Part shown: positions 61,311-64,000 of the stretch, one piece after another | Layout: the number at the start of each line of letters is the position of its first letter | How positions within the stretch are numbered: the stretch's first letter is position 1 | Assembly (NCBI GenBank): GCA_016713325.1 | Contig: JADJPJ010000025.1 | Span: 1 to 64,000, forward strand | Direction of reading: 5' to 3' | DNA length: 64,000 bases | Origin: Candidatus Flexifilum affinis | GTDB lineage: Bacteria; Chloroflexota; Anaerolineae; Aggregatilineales; Phototrophicaceae | Translations under genes and position numbers: made by a program | Notes under the pieces: generated by a model | What the model was told of the DNA's origin: nothing | Databases searched by the model: none | What the model saw: only the letters and a program-made list of their open reading frames with translations

Positions 61311-63247
61311 CCGCGTGGGTACACGATGTGCGCCGGGCGTGGAAGCGGGCCGGGGAGCTGATCGAGCGGAGGTTCGTCACGCCGGGGCGCGAGCTGAAGA
61401 CCGGTCTGACGCCTCGCTTCAAAGAGGTGCGTATCGACCTCAATGTGCCGGTGCCGATGCGCGACGGGGTGATCCTGCGCGCCGACGTCTACCGCCCTGA
61501 AGGCCCGGCCGACGCGCGCCGGCCGGTGGTGCTGATCCGCATGCCCTACGGCAAGCAGGAGGACTACTGCTACATGCCCGCGCACGGGAAATACTGGGCG
61601 CGCCAGGGCTATGCCTGCGTGATTCAGGATGTGCGAGGCCGGTTCGCCTCCGAGGGCAAATTCGACCCGTTCGTCAACGAAGCCGAGGATGGCTGGGATA
61701 CGCTCGACTGGGTGGCGGCGCAGCCGTGGTGCGACGGCAACATCGGCATGACCGGCGAGTCGTACTATGGCTACACACAGTGGGCGGTCGCGCCGCTGCG
61801 TCACCCGGCGCTCAAGGCGATCGTGCCGGGCAACACAGCCGCCAACATCTACGGCATCTGGTTCTACGTCAACGGGGCGTTTGCTCTGCAAACCATGGGC
61901 CAGTGGTCGATCTATATGAACCACCGCATCTACGCCAATCCGCTGCGCCTGACCGACGCCATCCGTAAACGCCTGCCGCTGGGCCGCATGGACGACGCGG
62001 CCGGCATCCCCTCGCCATTCTACAAGGATGCCATCGCCCACCCGACGCGCGACGCCTTCTGGGAGCGGATCAACCAGGACCAGTTCTACGGCCAGATCGA
62101 CATCCCTGCCCTGAGCTGGGGCGGCTGGTACGACACCTTCCTCAAAGGCACGCTGGAGGACTGGTGGGGCATGATGCGCCACCCCGACCCGGAAGTGAGG
62201 CGGCATCAGTATGTGATTCTGGCCCCTACCGACCACGAGATTTCCCCCTGGCGGACGGGGCGCGTCGGCGCGCTGAACGTCGGCGGCGAGGCGTGGAGCT
62301 ACGACTGGATCGCCCGCTTCTTCGACCGCTACCTGATGGGCATCAAGAATGGCCTGGAATACGAGGGGCGGGTCCGTTACTTCGTCATGGGGCCAAATGT
62401 CTGGCGCTGGGCGAACGCGTTCCCGCCGCTGGGAGCCGTGCCGACGCGCTTCTACCTGCACAGCGGGGGCAGCGCCAACACCGCCCAGGGCGATGGCTGG
62501 CTGGATACGCGCGCGCCGGACTCCGAGGAGCCGGCGGATGGCTACGTGTATGACCCGGACGACCCGGTGACGCTGACGCTCCAGACCGACCTGTGGTACA
62601 TGGCGGAGGAGCTGAAGGATCGGACGCAGATCGCGGGGCGGCAGGATGTGCTGCACTACACGGGGGCGCCGCTTGAGGCCCCGCTGGAGATCACCGGGTT
62701 GATTCAGGCGCGGCTGTACGCCAGTTCATCGGCGCCGGACACCGACTTCACCGTCACGCTGGTCGACGTCGCACCGGACGGGCACGTCCATCTGGTGCAG
62801 GAGGGGATCGTGCGGGCGCGCTGGCGGGAGGGATCGGCCGAGTCGTTCCTGACGCCGGGAGCGGCCACCGCCTTCGACGTCGATCTGTGGGCGACGAGCT
62901 ATGTCTTCCAACCCGGTCATCGCGTGCGAGTGGAGGTGAGCAGCAGCAATTTCGACCGCTATGACCGCAACCCGAACACCGGCGATCCGTTCGGGCAGGC
63001 GCGGGCGGCGCAGAAGGCCGAGCAGCGTATTTTTCATGCGCCGGGGCGGGAGTCGCACATTGTGCTGCCGGTGATGACGTCGGGTTACTGTCATCGAGCA
63101 GATCGTTCCCGGAAGGACCGGCAGGTAAGGCGACTACCTGTTTCACCGCATCGCCGAGCAGCGTTCGAAACGTCTCCACCAGGCGCGGGCGCACGACCAC
63201 CACGGCCAGTCGGAATGATCCCGTGTGCAGGACATCCAACGCATTGA
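61307..63247 (+). CDS. CocE/NonD-family hydrolase (X-Pro dipeptidyl-peptidase-like), aberrant 3' end
   Basis: 646 aa as read. Alpha/beta-hydrolase with VPVPMRDGVILRADVYRP, the nucleophile Ser152 in GMTGESYYGYTQW, DQFYGQIDIPALSWGGWYDT, His310 in APTDHEISPW, and the C-terminal jelly-roll domain (DTDFTVTLVDVAPDGHVHLV, GHRVRVEVSSSNFDRYDRNP). Family homology ends at HIVLPV (near 63075); beyond that the frame is the antisense of the THEP1-type gene, about 55 spurious residues. So the natural stop has been lost. Start overlaps the previous stop (ATGA). Confidence 0.85.
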   Translation: MTAWVHDVRRAWKRAGELIERRFVTPGRELKTGLTPRFKEVRIDLNVPVPMRDGVILRADVYRPEGPADARRPVVLIRMPYGKQEDYCYMPAHGKYWARQGYACVIQDVRGRFASEGKFDPFVNEAEDGWDTLDWVAAQPWCDGNIGMTGESYYGYTQWAVAPLRHPALKAIVPGNTAANIYGIWFYVNGAFALQTMGQWSIYMNHRIYANPLRLTDAIRKRLPLGRMDDAAGIPSPFYKDAIAHPTRDAFWERINQDQFYGQIDIPALSWGGWYDTFLKGTLEDWWGMMRHPDPEVRRHQYVILAPTDHEISPWRTGRVGALNVGGEAWSYDWIARFFDRYLMGIKNGLEYEGRVRYFVMGPNVWRWANAFPPLGAVPTRFYLHSGGSANTAQGDGWLDTRAPDSEEPADGYVYDPDDPVTLTLQTDLWYMAEELKDRTQIAGRQDVLHYTGAPLEAPLEITGLIQARLYASSSAPDTDFTVTLVDVAPDGHVHLVQEGIVRARWREGSAESFLTPGAATAFDVDLWATSYVFQPGHRVRVEVSSSNFDRYDRNPNTGDPFGQARAAQKAEQRIFHAPGRESHIVLPVMTSGYCHRADRSRKDRQVRRLPVSPHRRAAFETSPPGAGARPPRPVGMIPCAGHPTH

Positions 63248-63602
63248 CCCACCCCTCGCCGCGTTCCAGTTCGAGGGGGCCCAACTCGTCGATCATCAAC
63301 AGGTCGCACGGACAGGCGGCATCCAGGCAGCGCATCCCCCAGGCGACTGTCTCGCTATCGAAGCGGTACTTCTGGGTGCGCAGCGCCGAGGGCTGTGCGT
63401 CCGCCTCCGCCAGAGGGCGGCGTTCTCCGCTGCGCAGGTCGAGCAGGTCGATGCCCACTTTGACCGATCCTTCAAAGCGCCCCGGCGAGAGGATGCCCGA
63501 ACAGTCCAATGCTCGCTGCCGGGCGTGCTCGACCAGCCGGCGGCACAACGTCGTCTTCCCTCTGCCGACTTCGCCGGTCACGACGACGATGGGGTTCGAC
63601 AT
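62754..63602 (-). CDS. THEP1-type nucleoside-triphosphatase
   Basis: ATG 63602 follows a strong AAGGAGG site and gives MSNPIVVVTGEVGRGKTTLC with Walker A GEVGRGKT, then ILSPGRFEGSVKVGIDLLDL, CDLLMIDELGPLELERGEGW (Walker B with the conserved GPLE) and LAVVVVRPRLVETFRTLLGD. This is the NTPase_1/THEP1 family. Homology ends near 63110; the frame then stays open to 62754 through the antisense of the CocE-type gene, which is not protein-like. The genuine protein is about 170 aa; its stop has been lost. Confidence 0.75.
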   Translation of the reverse strand: MSNPIVVVTGEVGRGKTTLCRRLVEHARQRALDCSGILSPGRFEGSVKVGIDLLDLRSGERRPLAEADAQPSALRTQKYRFDSETVAWGMRCLDAACPCDLLMIDELGPLELERGEGWVNALDVLHTGSFRLAVVVVRPRLVETFRTLLGDAVKQVVALPAGPSGNDLLDDSNPTSSPAAQCATPAPAHEKYAARPSAPPAPARTDRRCSGCGHSGRNCCCSPPLARDDRVGRHSSSPTDRRRRRWPLPASGTTRPIPPASAPARSPPAPDGRARPVRRRPA

Positions 63603-63694
63603 GTTCGTAGCCTCCTTCAGGGTTGTAACATTGCCCTCCGCCCCTTCAAGGAACCCTGGCGCGTGAATGGCCATCAAAAGGGTTCACACACGGT

Positions 63695-64000
63695 CTAGTC
63701 GTGGCCGTCGACGCGCCAAGAGATCAGTGCCGACCGCGTTTCCTCCGGCCACAGGTACTGCCCATCCTGCGATTGCAGCCGTCGGCGCAGCAGATCCCTC
63801 AGATAGTCGTCATGGGCGCTGCTGGCGCTCAGGCCGAAGCGCCGTTTGACCTCGCGCAGCACGAACTCCAGGTCGGGCGTGGCGCGGGGCGTCCAGGGCC
63901 TTTCTATTTCCATCAACACATTGGGATAGATCCCCATTTCCAGCAGGATGTTATAGGCGATCATAGCGTTGGGCCGGTCGAACGGCTGCCCCCAGATTGT
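63695..64000 (-). CDS. SAM-dependent methyltransferase, C-terminal fragment (cut by window edge)
   Basis: The frame is open from the window edge to the stop at 63695. It reads TIWGQPFDRPNAMIAYNILL, EMGIYPNVLMEIERPWTPRA, LEFVLREVKRRFGL, ending ALISWRVDGHD. The segment resembles the last third of class I methyltransferases of the type with a (W)G...RPNA..AYN.L..MGIY motif; the SAM-binding part lies outside. It precedes the THEP1-type gene by 92 bases on the same strand. Confidence 0.55.
   Translation of the reverse strand, partial: TIWGQPFDRPNAMIAYNILLEMGIYPNVLMEIERPWTPRATPDLEFVLREVKRRFGLSASSAHDDYLRDLLRRRLQSQDGQYLWPEETRSALISWRVDGHD

Overview
The window looks like chromosomal DNA of a GC-rich, Gram-positive-type or monoderm-like bacterium, most likely a member of the Chloroflexota (Anaerolineae-like). 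This is inferred, not proven: secreted proteins carry Pro/Thr linkers of the PTATP type, there is a PknK-like kinase-ATPase-TPR regulator, a class A PBP with a long acidic cytoplasmic tail, actinobacterial-like sulfurtransferase, and intergenic regions packed with short palindromes of the kind common in that phylum. No tRNA, rRNA or CRISPR array was seen.

Left end (1-4.2 kb). Both strands are decayed or error-ridden. On the minus strand, pieces of a peptide-modification (RiPP, lasso-leader type) locus can be read across frames: a small precursor with its own terminator, an HPr-kinase-like P-loop protein and an arginine-methyltransferase-like protein. On the plus strand lies a CaiB/BaiF CoA-transferase broken by many frameshifts, then a frameshifted DUF427 gene.

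4.4-8 kb holds a glyoxalase-like protein, a DinB protein, a small frameshifted membrane protein and an IS with very long terminal inverted repeats. 8-18.7 kb is core: a class A PBP, an orphan MNT nucleotidyltransferase, MoaB, a membrane protein, a FixH/YtkA-like lipoprotein with a polyferredoxin membrane protein, a secreted SH3/CARDB protein, then on the minus strand a DUF2568 protein, a VOC protein, UbiE/MenG and a DUF433 protein.

19-32 kb: MFS transporter, a split TolB/PD40-like propeller protein, aldo/keto reductase, a frameshifted SPFH protein, an Lgt-like gene split by a hairpin-rich insertion, the two-gene NAD synthetase (nitrilase-type glutaminase plus NadE), a degraded IS, then a sulfurtransferase preceded by what looks like a cysteine-codon leader peptide and terminator (attenuator), a TPR protein and a secreted propeller protein.

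32-39 kb: MscS channel, a small membrane protein, and a copper-type pair: an MbnP-family protein and an MbnH-family di-heme enzyme that is fused to a membrane domain and a PCuAC-like copper-chaperone domain. A NarL/UhpB-type two-component system is divergent from it. 38.8-51.9 kb: GNAT, SDR, F420-type NADP oxidoreductase, two-domain VOC, intact CaiB, the PknK-like regulator, P1/DmpA peptidase, a GbsR/MarR regulator with a palindromic operator upstream of a UGT-type glycosyltransferase, and a winged-helix AlkZ-like protein.

52.2-53.3 kb is an IS982-like insertion sequence with 32-bp inverted repeats. 53.5-56.4 kb (minus) encodes an enolase-superfamily sugar-acid dehydratase, a GH1-like glycosidase and pyroglutamyl peptidase. 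56.6-63.2 kb (plus) encodes an Lrp regulator and a spermidine/putrescine-type ABC importer (binding protein frameshifted, two permeases, no ATPase) translationally coupled to an acetylpolyamine amidohydrolase and a CocE-type hydrolase, which together suggest uptake and deacylation of polyamine-like compounds. The CocE gene runs tail-to-tail into a THEP1-type NTPase gene, preceded on the minus strand by the C-terminal part of a methyltransferase cut by the window edge.
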